31,980 nt of DNA, taken from assembly GCA_003240855.1 (NCBI GenBank), contig QFNN01000021.1, positions 1 through 31,980 on the forward strand, in the 5' to 3' direction. The DNA is from Sphingomonas sanxanigenens (GTDB lineage: Bacteria > Pseudomonadota > Alphaproteobacteria > Sphingomonadales > Sphingomonadaceae). This document shows positions 23,228 through 31,171 of the stretch, piece by piece; position 1 is the first letter of the stretch, and every line of letters begins with the position of its first letter. The notes below the pieces were generated by a model. It was given only the letters and a program-made list of their open reading frames with translations, was not told the DNA's origin and made no database searches. A program made the translations under genes and the position numbers.

Positions 23228-24660
23228 CTAGAAACCGATCAATGACAGCATATGGTAGGCATCGATCGTGTCTTTGAACGTGAATCCCAATGCGGCCATT
23301 GGCTCCAGCGCCATTTGGCGGGCGGCCCGGCGATCTGTTCCGAGAAGCGGTCCGACATTCACCGGTGCGCCGAGGTGTACGAGCGGGCTGTTTGGAGCGC
23401 GATAGAAGCGCTGCACGTTGTGAAGGCCCGCGAAAACAAATTTGATGCTGCGGCCGGTGCCGGCCATCAGGGCCTTCATACGTTCAATTTGCGGGAAATT
23501 GTTGGCCATCTCGCTTTCTAGGAAAGCGTCGGCTTCATCGAGCATGATGAGGAGGTATCGACCCGGCTTATCTTGCACCCACGATTGGAGCTGATCGGGC
23601 ACGAGACCAGATTTTACGAGCGCAAGGCCGCGGTCGACGAGGGCCGCGCGGATTTTGTCCCAGACCGAGTCGGCACTGAGACTCTCTCCGACCGGCTTGA
23701 TGTAGCAGTAGACTGCAACGCGATCAGGACTGTCGCGCTGCCGGAGTTCGATCTGACGCAGGAGGGCGGTCTTACCGAGCTGGCGACCGCCGTAGACGAA
23801 GGAGGCTCCATAGGGGTCGAGCAGCGTATCCAGCTCGTTCTCTCGGCCGAAAAAATTCTCGATCGCAGTTTCTTTGTCGGCGTAGGGTTGGGCATCTGCC
23901 ATGACGGAAAGCAGGCGGTCTCGATTTAAGCGGAACCGGTCTTCCCTTGCCCCCTGAACACTTTGGATATCGATCCATTCGCCCAGCAGCTCGGTCGCGG
24001 AGCCGATAAGCCCCCGAAGCTGTTTGCGCGCATTTCCCTCAATGGCGTCTTTGCGGATGCCACGCGAAACAGTTGTGTGCGCGTCATCGATCGCCTGATC
24101 GCTGTCGTCGTCGAGATCCGCTACCCATTCCTGAATCTGCGCTGTGGCCTTTTCATCTGATGCCAAGGCTGCCGAAATCGATTTGCCGATAGGGCCGTCC
24201 GCGCTGATCAGGTGATTCCAGACCAATGTGGCGGGCTGATAGTTTGTTTTGCGGGCGGGCGCCGCGTCGCGCCACTCTTCGAGGCGCTTGCGAACGTCTT
24301 CGAGCCTCTGCCGTTGCAGTTCGAGATCGGCGGGAGCAGCTATCTCTGCGATGCCTGCTAAATGCGATTGGGCAACGTCGGCAATCACGGTTCGCAATGG
24401 CTGCAGCCATGCGGCAACCTCGCCATCTAATGCATCGATCACCGATAGCGCGGCGGTGGATTGAACGATGGCAGGGCGGATCGCCCCTGCAAAAAGGAGA
24501 AGGTCCGTCGCGATCTTGCGCTCGTCCGGGCCGTCTGCCGCTTGAAGAAGCGGGGTTTTCAGCTCCTCGTAGCTTATCCAGAAGCGACTGTAGGCGGTGT
24601 GGACGGCGGTACTTCTCAGCAGCGCTTCAAGCACAGCCGGCGGGATGCTGGCGGGTAGAT
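23228..24660 (-). pseudogene. middle part of a large AAA-type ATPase
   Basis: About 475 residues are preserved, from LPASIPPAVLEALLRSTAVH to the stop after HMLSLIGF. A helical, charged first half leads to a P-loop ATPase domain with FFGRENELDTLLDPYGASFV, Walker A GGRQLGKT and Walker B YLLIMLDEADAF, then a sensor-like FVFAGLHNVQRFY. This resembles the ORC/STAND-like ATPases often found in defence islands; I cannot name the family. No start codon with a ribosome-binding site is found. Upstream of about 24660 the frame is just antisense to the exonuclease I gene, so the true N-terminus is missing; the C-terminus is probably also cut. Confidence 0.6.
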
Positions 24661-25666
24661 CTCGCCGGGCTGCTTGTCGGTGCCGATCGGCGCAAAGGGC
24701 AAGCCCGTCTTCAAACTCGATCAGCTCGCGCCGGCAAATGGCTTCAACCACGCCAATGCCCATGATGCCTTGGCCGATGTCGAGGCGACGATCCATATTG
24801 CGAGGTGCGTGAAGGACCGGTCGCCTGCGTGCTGGTCGCGCTTTATCCAGACGTCGTCGAAGGCTGGCGTGAGCTCGATGATGGCTTCGACGCCGACGCT
24901 GGTGTTGACCGAGTTCTATTTCAACCGCCCGTTCCACTTCGTGGTCTCGACGTTGGGCGCGGACCCTGACAACCCTGCTGCTCAGCTTTGTCTGGATCTG
25001 AAGCACGATCTCGACTGGATCGCCGGCCAATCTCCAAACGATCTCGCTACATGGGCCGCCAAAAGCCCGAAGCCGATTCGGAAATTTCGGACGAACGCGG
25101 CACCGCTAATCGCGCCGACCTCTGATGTGCCTTCCGAGTTTCTGGGCGGACTTGCTCCGCCTTACATCGCGGCGGCAGCGCAAAGGCTCCGCCAGGATCA
25201 CGGCTTGCGTCAGCGCCTGATTGAGGCTGCCGTGGCGTCGCGCGAAGAGTACGAGCCTTCGCCACATGTCGAAGAGCAACTTTACGCGAGCTTCACGCCG
25301 CGCGCCGACCGGAGCCGTCTGGTCGCCTTCCATTCGGCAGCGTGGACGGATCGAGCCTCGATCGTGGCGACGTTGGAGGATGCTCGCCTCCGGTACTATG
25401 GCTATCGTCTCATCTACGAGCGCAACCCCGAGACGCTGACCCCGCAGCTTCGCGAATATTACCGCGCTCATGACAATGACCGGTTGATGGACGCGACCGG
25501 GACCGCGAAGTGGGGGACGCTCCTCGCCGCGCTTGCGGCAATTCCCGATGCTGCGACGGACGCAAGCGCGGCGGCTACGACGATCCTCCGGGATTACGAT
25601 GACTATCTCCGCGAGAGAATCGCCGCGGTAAAGGCGGATCAAGCGTCGAGGCTCGCGCTTGCCTGA
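24659..25666 (+). pseudogene. sbcB: exonuclease I, N-terminally truncated
   Basis: About 330 residues of exodeoxyribonuclease I remain, a 3'-5' single-strand exonuclease of recombination and mismatch repair. The fragment starts around SVPIGAKGKPVFKLDQLAPA and keeps NGFNHANAHDALADVEATIH, with the His and Asp of the last DEDDh motif (HDALAD). The SH3-like and helical domains follow, with VEEQLYASFTPRADRSRLVA and DARLRYYGYRLIYER. The first three catalytic residues (D-E and D) are missing, so the product cannot be an active nuclease. A TTG at 24674 could begin translation, but the fragment is better seen as a gene cut at about 24660. Its 3' end and hairpin are intact. Confidence 0.8.
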
Positions 25667-25678
25667 TGCCCTTGACGA

Positions 25679-25716
25679 CCTGCACCCATCGCGCCCGTAC
25701 GCGCGGTGGGTGCAGG
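25679..25716 (+). terminator. hairpin after the exonuclease I fragment
   Basis: CCTGCACCC (25679-25687) and GGGTGCAGG (25708-25716) pair perfectly, with further pairing of CGCG bases inside. It begins 13 bases after the exonuclease stop, where a terminator is expected, but no T run follows. Confidence 0.55.
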
Positions 25717-25735
25717 CCCGGTCAATCAGTGGCTG

Positions 25736-25873
25736 TCACGCCGACGGCGCCGCCAGAAGCCAGTCTGTGACAATTGTCTCGAAATCTACATAGGGGATGC
25801 GATCGGTTTCGAACTCGAGCTCGGCTGCCAGGTCGGACAAGGTAGCAAGGAATTCGCGGCCGCGAACGATAGA
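25736..25873 (-). pseudogene. possible C-terminal remnant of an unidentified small protein
   Basis: The 25717-26126 interval has no convincing gene. On its minus strand the open stretch 25873-25736 reads RGREFLATLSDLAAELEFET then DRIPYVDFETIVTDWLLAAP, ending in TGA. The amphipathic pattern looks protein-like, but there is no start codon and a TAA closes the frame upstream. Neighbouring frames give short pieces (such as LSYRERLLLTGSCL before a stop) that could be the frameshifted rest. I treat it as probable debris of a lost gene. The remaining bases up to 26126 hold only the upstream region of mucR. Confidence 0.25.
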
Positions 25874-26126
25874 TTATGGGGCGCCTTCCTGACGAAGCGT
25901 TCTATAGGCAGCTTCCGGTCAGTAGCAGACGTTCGCGGTAGCTGAGCTGAACGACCGGCTCTGGTCGGCAGCTGTCGTGCATCAGTACTCAACGATCGCG
26001 GCGGCTTTCGTATAGTGATCGCCTAAAACTTGCCAGTCCGCAACCGGCCCAATATCCGACATCCGCCCCTTGCATTGTTCTCGTTGAACATCTCTGCCAA
26101 GAGATTGCTCCAAAAGGGAGTAGACA

Positions 26127-26537
26127 ATGGCCGAGCCCGAAGTGCTGATGACGCTGACTGCTGATATTGTTGCAGCGCATGTGAGCAACAATAGCGTGGC
26201 GGTGTCGGATGTGCCCGCGCTGATCCGCAGCGTCCACGACACGCTTGCGACGCTCGACAAGCAACCCAAGGCCGAAGAGGCAAAGCCCGAACCAGCAGTT
26301 TCAGTGCGCGCCTCGGTCAAGCCCGACTACATCGTGTGCCTCGAGGACGGTAAGCGGGTGAAGATGCTCAAGCGCTACCTCATGACGCACTATGAGCTGA
26401 CGCCCGAGCAGTACCGCGCCAAGTGGAACCTGCCGGCCGATTATCCGATGGTCGCTCCCAACTATGCCGAACGGCGTCGCGAACTCGCTAAGAACATCGG
26501 CCTTGGACGCAAACCCGGGACGCGCGTAAAGAAGTAA
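26127..26537 (+). CDS. MucR/Ros family zinc-finger transcriptional regulator
   Basis: This is a 136-residue regulator of the alphaproteobacterial MucR/Ros family, which controls exopolysaccharide, motility and cell-cycle genes by binding AT-rich DNA. It has an N-terminal oligomerisation part (MTLTADIVAAHVSNNSVAVS), an acidic, proline-rich linker and the C-terminal finger domain DYIVCLEDGKRVKMLKRYLM then THYELTPEQYRAKWNLPADY and PMVAPNYAERR. Only one finger Cys is present and a Tyr replaces the usual first His, variations seen in many MucR proteins. GGGAG precedes the ATG. It could control the nearby secretion operon, but that is inference. Confidence 0.92.
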   Translation: MAEPEVLMTLTADIVAAHVSNNSVAVSDVPALIRSVHDTLATLDKQPKAEEAKPEPAVSVRASVKPDYIVCLEDGKRVKMLKRYLMTHYELTPEQYRAKWNLPADYPMVAPNYAERRRELAKNIGLGRKPGTRVKK

Positions 26538-26558
26538 GCGGCCCGCGCGCAGCCGCGC

Positions 26559-26933
26559 CTAGCGCCGATAATAAGGCTCGCAGGCAATGCCGTCGCCATC
26601 GCCGTCCAGTCCTTCGCGATAACCAGGCGATCCGCGCCAGATGGGCGCGGCGCCTGCCGCCCGCGCAGCATTGCAGTTTCGATAATAGATCGAGGCTTCG
26701 TCGGTTGCGATCTCGCTCTCACTGGTAGATGCGCCTGACCAGGTTGCTTGAATGGCCGGCGTCACCTCCCAGCTGATGAGACCGACCGCAGCGGCCGCAA
26801 CCAGGACGGTGCTTACATATTTGCCATGATCTCGCCGCGCCCTGCGCCGGCGCCGCCGACGATAGGCGCTGAGATCGGTCGGCTGGCGGGACGGAGAGGG
26901 GCGGCGATCCACGACGCCAAGCTGGCATGGCAA
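26559..26933 (-). CDS. excalibur-domain calcium-binding-like protein with membrane anchor
   Basis: The product has up to 124 residues. A very basic segment (SAYRRRRRRRARRDHGK) precedes one membrane helix (about residues 39-57, YVSTVLVAAAAVGLISWEV). The excalibur domain at the C-terminus shows YYRNCNAARAAGAAPIWRGS then PGYREGLDGDGDGIACEPYY, with the two Cys and the DxDxDGxxCE calcium loop intact. The likely topology places the domain in the periplasm. The start is uncertain: TTG at 26933, or an internal GTG about eight codons later; none has a strong ribosome-binding site. It is convergent with mucR, the two stops 22 bases apart. Confidence 0.8.
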   Translation of the reverse strand: MPCQLGVVDRRPSPSRQPTDLSAYRRRRRRRARRDHGKYVSTVLVAAAAVGLISWEVTPAIQATWSGASTSESEIATDEASIYYRNCNAARAAGAAPIWRGSPGYREGLDGDGDGIACEPYYRR

Positions 26934-26966
26934 TCTTGCCGATCGATTAAGCGCCAGTCAGCCTGA

Positions 26967-27131
26967 TCAACTCTTCGGCTTTTCGCTTTTCTTAGGCGCG
27001 ACGCCTTCGGCGATGAGGCGGCGAATGGCCTCGGAGCGCGACCAGATGCGATGCTCCTGTCGCCAGGCGTCGAGAGCCTCGATCTCAGTCGGGCTGATCA
27101 CCAACTGGATGCGCACGTCCTTTTTCTCCAT
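26967..27131 (-). CDS. small ribbon-helix-helix-like protein
   Basis: The frame encodes 54 residues: MEKKDVRIQLVISPTEIEAL then DAWRQEHRIWSRSEAIRRLI and AEGVAPKKSEKPKS. A short beta strand (VRIQLVIS) followed by two helices, with SRSEAIRRLI as the second, is the layout of Arc/CopG-type DNA-binding proteins. The ATG at 27131 lacks a ribosome-binding site; TTGTCT and CATTGT upstream on the same strand, 17 bases apart, would make the message leaderless. It may be an orphan antitoxin or a transcription factor; no toxin gene lies next to it. Confidence 0.65.
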   Translation of the reverse strand: MEKKDVRIQLVISPTEIEALDAWRQEHRIWSRSEAIRRLIAEGVAPKKSEKPKS

Positions 27132-27228
27132 GTCATGACAATGCCAAGCCTACGCAACTGAGACAATAAACCTCGTATGCTGTAGTTACACAACTAACTT
27201 TACATCAGCAAGTAACGAAGCTATTTCG

Positions 27229-27242
27229 CTCCCGAAAGGGAG
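27229..27242 (+). promoter_or_regulatory. hairpin covering a ribosome-binding site
   Basis: CTCCC (27229-27233) and GGGAG (27238-27242) pair around a GAAA tetraloop. The right arm is the Shine-Dalgarno sequence of the 46-residue gene starting at 27250, so the fold would hide it. The stem is only five pairs, so the effect may be mild or temperature-dependent. Confidence 0.4.
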
Positions 27243-27249
27243 GCAGTCA

Positions 27250-27390
27250 ATGACCATCCTGCGATGGATCAGGCGGATGCTGTGCGCTGCCGCAGGCCAT
27301 CCCGGCCATGCGCGCGAAGCCAACAGCATGCTCTATGACGATTGCGAGTGCCTTCGCTGCGGCGTGCGATGGGTCGATGATAACTTCTAG
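27250..27390 (+). CDS. 46-residue Cys-rich small protein
   Basis: The frame encodes MTILRWIRRMLCAAAGHPGH then AREANSMLYDDCECLRCGVR and WVDDNF. The ATG follows GGGAGG at about six bases. The CxCxxC cluster near residues 32-37 and CAAAGHPGH near residues 12-20 suggest a metal-binding knuckle, similar in style to many small phage- or island-borne proteins. There is no signal peptide. It stands alone between the ribbon-helix-helix gene and the secretion operon. Function is unknown; coding potential rests on the good start signal and the Cys pattern. Confidence 0.6.
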   Translation: MTILRWIRRMLCAAAGHPGHAREANSMLYDDCECLRCGVRWVDDNF

Positions 27391-27507
27391 GCGGCTTCAG
27401 CCGGCGACGATTCCGTTGGGGATATTGGGGCTGGATTGCCGAGGAGCTTCTCCGAGGCCCATCTCATCTGAATTGGATGTAACTGCTTCATATTTTTAAG
27501 AGGCCAC

Positions 27508-27536
27508 TTGCAAATTCCCTGACCGGGCCGCTAGCC
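27508..27536 (+). promoter_or_regulatory. promoter of the type I secretion operon
   Basis: TTGCAA (27508-27513) and CTAGCC (27531-27536) are separated by 17 bases. Initiation near 27543 would leave about six bases before the ATG at 27549, which has no ribosome-binding site. The box resembles those at hisC and metX. Confidence 0.45.
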
Positions 27537-27548
27537 TCGCGGCCGACA

Positions 27549-29753
27549 ATGGAGGGGGCGCAGACGGACCTGGGGGCAGGTTCCGTCCTTAAATCTATGG
27601 CTGACGACAATCGGGGGCCGCAATCTGAACGCGATGATGTCGACACGGGGCTGGCAGCCCTGGTCGCGATGCTCGTCTATCTTCAGAGGCCAGCGGATTA
27701 TGGACAATTGCGGCACGCTTTGGGGCATGGGGATCCATCGACCCTGGAGGAGCTCTCACGCCTGGCAAAGCGGGATGGTGTAAGGTCGCGTGTAACGCAG
27801 ATCGACTTTGAAAAGCTGCAATCGGCACCTCTTCCTGCGATCGCTGAGACCGGAGACGGCTTCATCGTAGTCGGCAAAGCTGGGCCAGATGGTGTGCTCG
27901 TCCAGGAGCCGGCCAACGGCCAGGTTAGCCAATGGTCGGCGGCACAATTTCTCGAGCGATCCACGGGGCGCTATTTGCTGCTCACCACCCGGGAAAGCGT
28001 CGCGGGTCTTTCGCGAAAATTCGATATCTCCTGGTTCATCCCGGCACTCGTTCGATATCGCCGTCTGCTGGGCGAAGTTCTTCTTGCGTCGTTGTTCATT
28101 CAGATTCTCGGCCTGATATCGCCGATATTCTTCCAGGTCGTCATCGATAAGGTTCTGGTCCACAAATCGCTGACCACGCTTGAAGTGCTGGCCATCGGTA
28201 TGGTGGGGCTCTTCCTGTTCGAAACCCTATTGTCCGGCTTGCGCCAATATCTGTTTGCGCACACGACGAGCCGCGTCGACGTCGAGCTCGGCGCCAATTT
28301 GTTCAGGCATCTTCAAAGCCTCCCCATGGCCTATTTTGGCAGTCGGCGGGTCGGCGACACCGTTGCCCGCGTCAGGGAACTCGAGACCATCCGCTCGTTC
28401 CTGACATCGAATGCGGTCACTCTCGTTCTCGATCTGCTGTTTACGATCGTTTTCCTGGGGGTGATGTATCTATACTCGCCGAAACTCCTGCTGATCGTGC
28501 TGATCAGCATCCCGATATATATCGGGATATCGCTGGCAGTGCTTCCCGGTCTTCGGTCGAGGATCGACGAGAAATTCAAGCGCCATGCCGAAAATCAGTC
28601 GTTTCTCGTCGAGAGCGTAACCGGCATCGAAACGCTGAAGTCCATGGCGGTTGAGCCGCAAATGCAGAATCGATGGGAGCGGCAGCTTGCGGGCTATGTC
28701 GGGTCCGGATTCTCCGCTGCGATGCTCGGAAATTGGGGAAGCCAGGCGATCCAGCTGGTGTCCAAGCTGACCACGGTCGCGATCCTCTATTTTGGCGCGA
28801 AGGCGGTCATCAACGGCGAGATGACCGTCGGCATGCTGGTTGCGTTCAATATGCTGGCCGGGCGTGTCTCGCAGCCCGTGTTGCGCCTGGCGCAACTTGC
28901 TCAGGATTTTCAGCAAGCGCGGCTCGCAGTCGATAGGCTCGGCGATATTCTGAATGCGCCAGCGGAGCCCGCCGCGCCGTCACGGTCGAGCTTGCCAGCG
29001 ATTAAGGGCCAGATCCGTCTCGACAAGGTACGGTTCCGCTATCGCGTCAGCGGACCCGAAGTTTTGCGCGGTATAGATCTCGACGTCGCGCCGGGCGAAA
29101 TGCTTGGGATAGTCGGACCTTCGGGATCGGGAAAATCAACCCTCACCAAACTCATCCAGCGGCTTCACGTCCCCGAGCAGGGGCGGGTGCTTGTCGATGG
29201 CGTCGACCTCGCGCTGATCGATCCGACCTGGCTACGACGGCAAGTGGGCGTCGTCCTGCAGGAGAATATGCTCTTCAACAGGACCGTGCGTGAGAATATC
29301 GCGCTGGCCAATCCCGCCTGGCCGATGGACCGGGTCATGGCGGCAGCGACGCTGGCCGGCGCCCATGAGTTCATCCTCGAGCTTCCCGAAGGTTATGACA
29401 CGCGCATCGACGAACGTGGCGCCAATCTCTCCGGCGGGCAGCGTCAGCGCATCGCGATCGCGCGCGCGCTGATCGGCAATCCGAAGATCCTTATCCTCGA
29501 CGAGGCCACTTCCGCGCTCGATGCTGAAAGCGAGGAAGTTGTCCAACGCAATCTTCGGCGTATCGCCGAAGGGCGAACGGTCGTGATCATCGCTCACCGC
29601 CTTTCAGCAGTACGGCAATGCAATCGGATCATCTCGATCGAGGAAGGCCAAATCACCGAGATGGGATCGCACTCGGAATTGCTGATCCGGGGCGGGCGTT
29701 ATGCACAAATGTATAATCGCCAAATGGGCATAGCGGAACGGGGAGCAGCCTGA
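27549..29753 (+). CDS. type I secretion ABC transporter (HlyB-like, C39-like domain)
   Basis: The product is a 734-residue inner-membrane ATPase-permease of the type I secretion class. The N-terminal C39-like domain (about 28-150) has Asp where the peptidase Cys would be (DDVDTGLAALVAMLVYLQRP), so it should bind but not cleave its substrate, as in HlyB. Six membrane helices follow (from about 165), then the ATPase: Walker A GPSGSGKS at 523-530, signature LSGGQRQR from 627, ILILDEATSALD, and IIAHRLS. All motifs are intact. The ATG at 27549 is favoured by the nearby promoter; ATG 27597 (MADDNRGPQSE) is the alternative. It is coupled by TGATG to the adaptor gene. No RTX substrate gene is visible. 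Confidence 0.92.
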   Translation: MEGAQTDLGAGSVLKSMADDNRGPQSERDDVDTGLAALVAMLVYLQRPADYGQLRHALGHGDPSTLEELSRLAKRDGVRSRVTQIDFEKLQSAPLPAIAETGDGFIVVGKAGPDGVLVQEPANGQVSQWSAAQFLERSTGRYLLLTTRESVAGLSRKFDISWFIPALVRYRRLLGEVLLASLFIQILGLISPIFFQVVIDKVLVHKSLTTLEVLAIGMVGLFLFETLLSGLRQYLFAHTTSRVDVELGANLFRHLQSLPMAYFGSRRVGDTVARVRELETIRSFLTSNAVTLVLDLLFTIVFLGVMYLYSPKLLLIVLISIPIYIGISLAVLPGLRSRIDEKFKRHAENQSFLVESVTGIETLKSMAVEPQMQNRWERQLAGYVGSGFSAAMLGNWGSQAIQLVSKLTTVAILYFGAKAVINGEMTVGMLVAFNMLAGRVSQPVLRLAQLAQDFQQARLAVDRLGDILNAPAEPAAPSRSSLPAIKGQIRLDKVRFRYRVSGPEVLRGIDLDVAPGEMLGIVGPSGSGKSTLTKLIQRLHVPEQGRVLVDGVDLALIDPTWLRRQVGVVLQENMLFNRTVRENIALANPAWPMDRVMAAATLAGAHEFILELPEGYDTRIDERGANLSGGQRQRIAIARALIGNPKILILDEATSALDAESEEVVQRNLRRIAEGRTVVIIAHRLSAVRQCNRIISIEEGQITEMGSHSELLIRGGRYAQMYNRQMGIAERGAA

Positions 29754-31171
29754 TGGTAAGCTTCGCCCGTAACTCAGCAGGTATCTGGTCAAAGCATTGG
29801 CGCGTGCTGCGGGACAGCTGGGCGCTTGAATCCGAACGTCTCAAGCAACGCACGCGCTGGGAAGAAGCCGATTTTCTGCCGGCGGCCATAGAAATTATCG
29901 AACGCCCCCCTAATCCGCTCGGGCGGGTGATGCTGTGGACCATATTGGCGTTCCTGGTGCTGGCGCTGGTTTGGTCCGTCGTCGCCAAGGTCGATGTCGT
30001 GGCCGTCGCGCCAGGCAAGGTGATAGCAGCAGGCCGCAACAAGCTGGTCCAGTCTGCCGATGGCGGTGTGGTTCGGTCCATTCTCGTACAGGACGGACAG
30101 CAAGTAAAAGCCGGGCAACCCCTGGTCACACTCGATCCTACTGCATCGGGCGCCGATCGTGAGCAGGCGATCGCAAATCTGCAGACGGCCGAACTCGATG
30201 CGGCTCGTTCACGCGCCTTGCTGGACGCATTGCGTGGCGGCGCCGGAGCGTTCAACCCGCCGGCGGCTGCGCCTGCAAGCCTTGTCGCCGTGCAGCGGCA
30301 GCTGATTGCAAGTCGACTCGCGGAGCTGACCGCAAAGGTGCAGGCTGTTCAACAGCAGGCTGCCGAAGCTGAAGCCGCGCGGGCGGCTGCCGGTGCTGAA
30401 GTTGCGAGACTGCGCGAGACATTGCCGTTTCTGACCGAGAGGGCGAATAAGCGGCGGATACTTACCGAGAAGGGCTATGCTTCGCGTCTCGGGCAGCTCG
30501 AGCTTGATCAACAGCGTGTCGATCATGAGCGGCAGATCGCCGTACAAGTGCAGAACCAGCGGCGCGCTGCGGCAAGCTTCGCTGGCGGGCAGCAGCAGGT
30601 TGCCCAAATTCGGTCTGAAGCCATTCGCGAAACGCTCGCAGATCTTGCCAAAGCCGAGGCAGAGGCGCGCGTTGCCCGTGAAGAACTCATCAAAGCGACG
30701 CAGCGAACCGGTCTTCAGGTTGTGCGAGCGCCGGTCGATGGCGTTGTGCAGCAGCTGGCGGTGACCAGCGAGGGCTCGGTGTTGAAGCCGGCCGATCCGA
30801 TCTTGGTCGTCGTGCCCAGCAATACGGAACTGGTAGTGGAAGCGCAGGTGCTAAACCGCGACATTGGCTTCGTCCGACCGGGCCAGCATGTCACGGTAAA
30901 GCTCGAGGCGTTCCCTTTTACGCGATACGGCACGCTCGAAGGCAAGCTCCTCTGGGTTAGCCGGGATGCGATCCAGGATGAAAAACTGGGTCCTGTCTAT
31001 CAGGCGCGCATCGCGCTCGGGAGTAATCGACCGATTGGCGGTGGCGCTCAGCTGGACGTGTCGCCGGGGCTGCAGGTGACGGCAGAAATAAGGACTTCCG
31101 AGCGGCGCGTAATCGATTTTTTGCTGAGTCCGATCGAGCGGCGGGTCAAAGAAGCGGGGCGGGAGCGATGA
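29753..31171 (+). CDS. type I secretion membrane-fusion protein (HlyD-like)
   Basis: The product is a 472-residue periplasmic adaptor linking the ABC transporter to an outer-membrane TolC-type channel. It has a cytoplasmic N-terminus of about 57 residues, one membrane helix (about 59-78, VMLWTILAFLVLALVWSVVA) and a lipoyl-like half-motif (GGVVRSILVQDGQQVKAGQP). A long alanine- and glutamine-rich coiled coil (about 135-310) precedes the second half-motif and the beta-barrel domain (TGLQVVRAPVDGVVQQLAVT, then LVVEAQVLNRDIGFVRPGQH). ATG shares a base with the transporter stop. The TolC partner is not in this window. The next gene overlaps its end. Confidence 0.92.
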   Translation: MVSFARNSAGIWSKHWRVLRDSWALESERLKQRTRWEEADFLPAAIEIIERPPNPLGRVMLWTILAFLVLALVWSVVAKVDVVAVAPGKVIAAGRNKLVQSADGGVVRSILVQDGQQVKAGQPLVTLDPTASGADREQAIANLQTAELDAARSRALLDALRGGAGAFNPPAAAPASLVAVQRQLIASRLAELTAKVQAVQQQAAEAEAARAAAGAEVARLRETLPFLTERANKRRILTEKGYASRLGQLELDQQRVDHERQIAVQVQNQRRAAASFAGGQQQVAQIRSEAIRETLADLAKAEAEARVAREELIKATQRTGLQVVRAPVDGVVQQLAVTSEGSVLKPADPILVVVPSNTELVVEAQVLNRDIGFVRPGQHVTVKLEAFPFTRYGTLEGKLLWVSRDAIQDEKLGPVYQARIALGSNRPIGGGAQLDVSPGLQVTAEIRTSERRVIDFLLSPIERRVKEAGRER

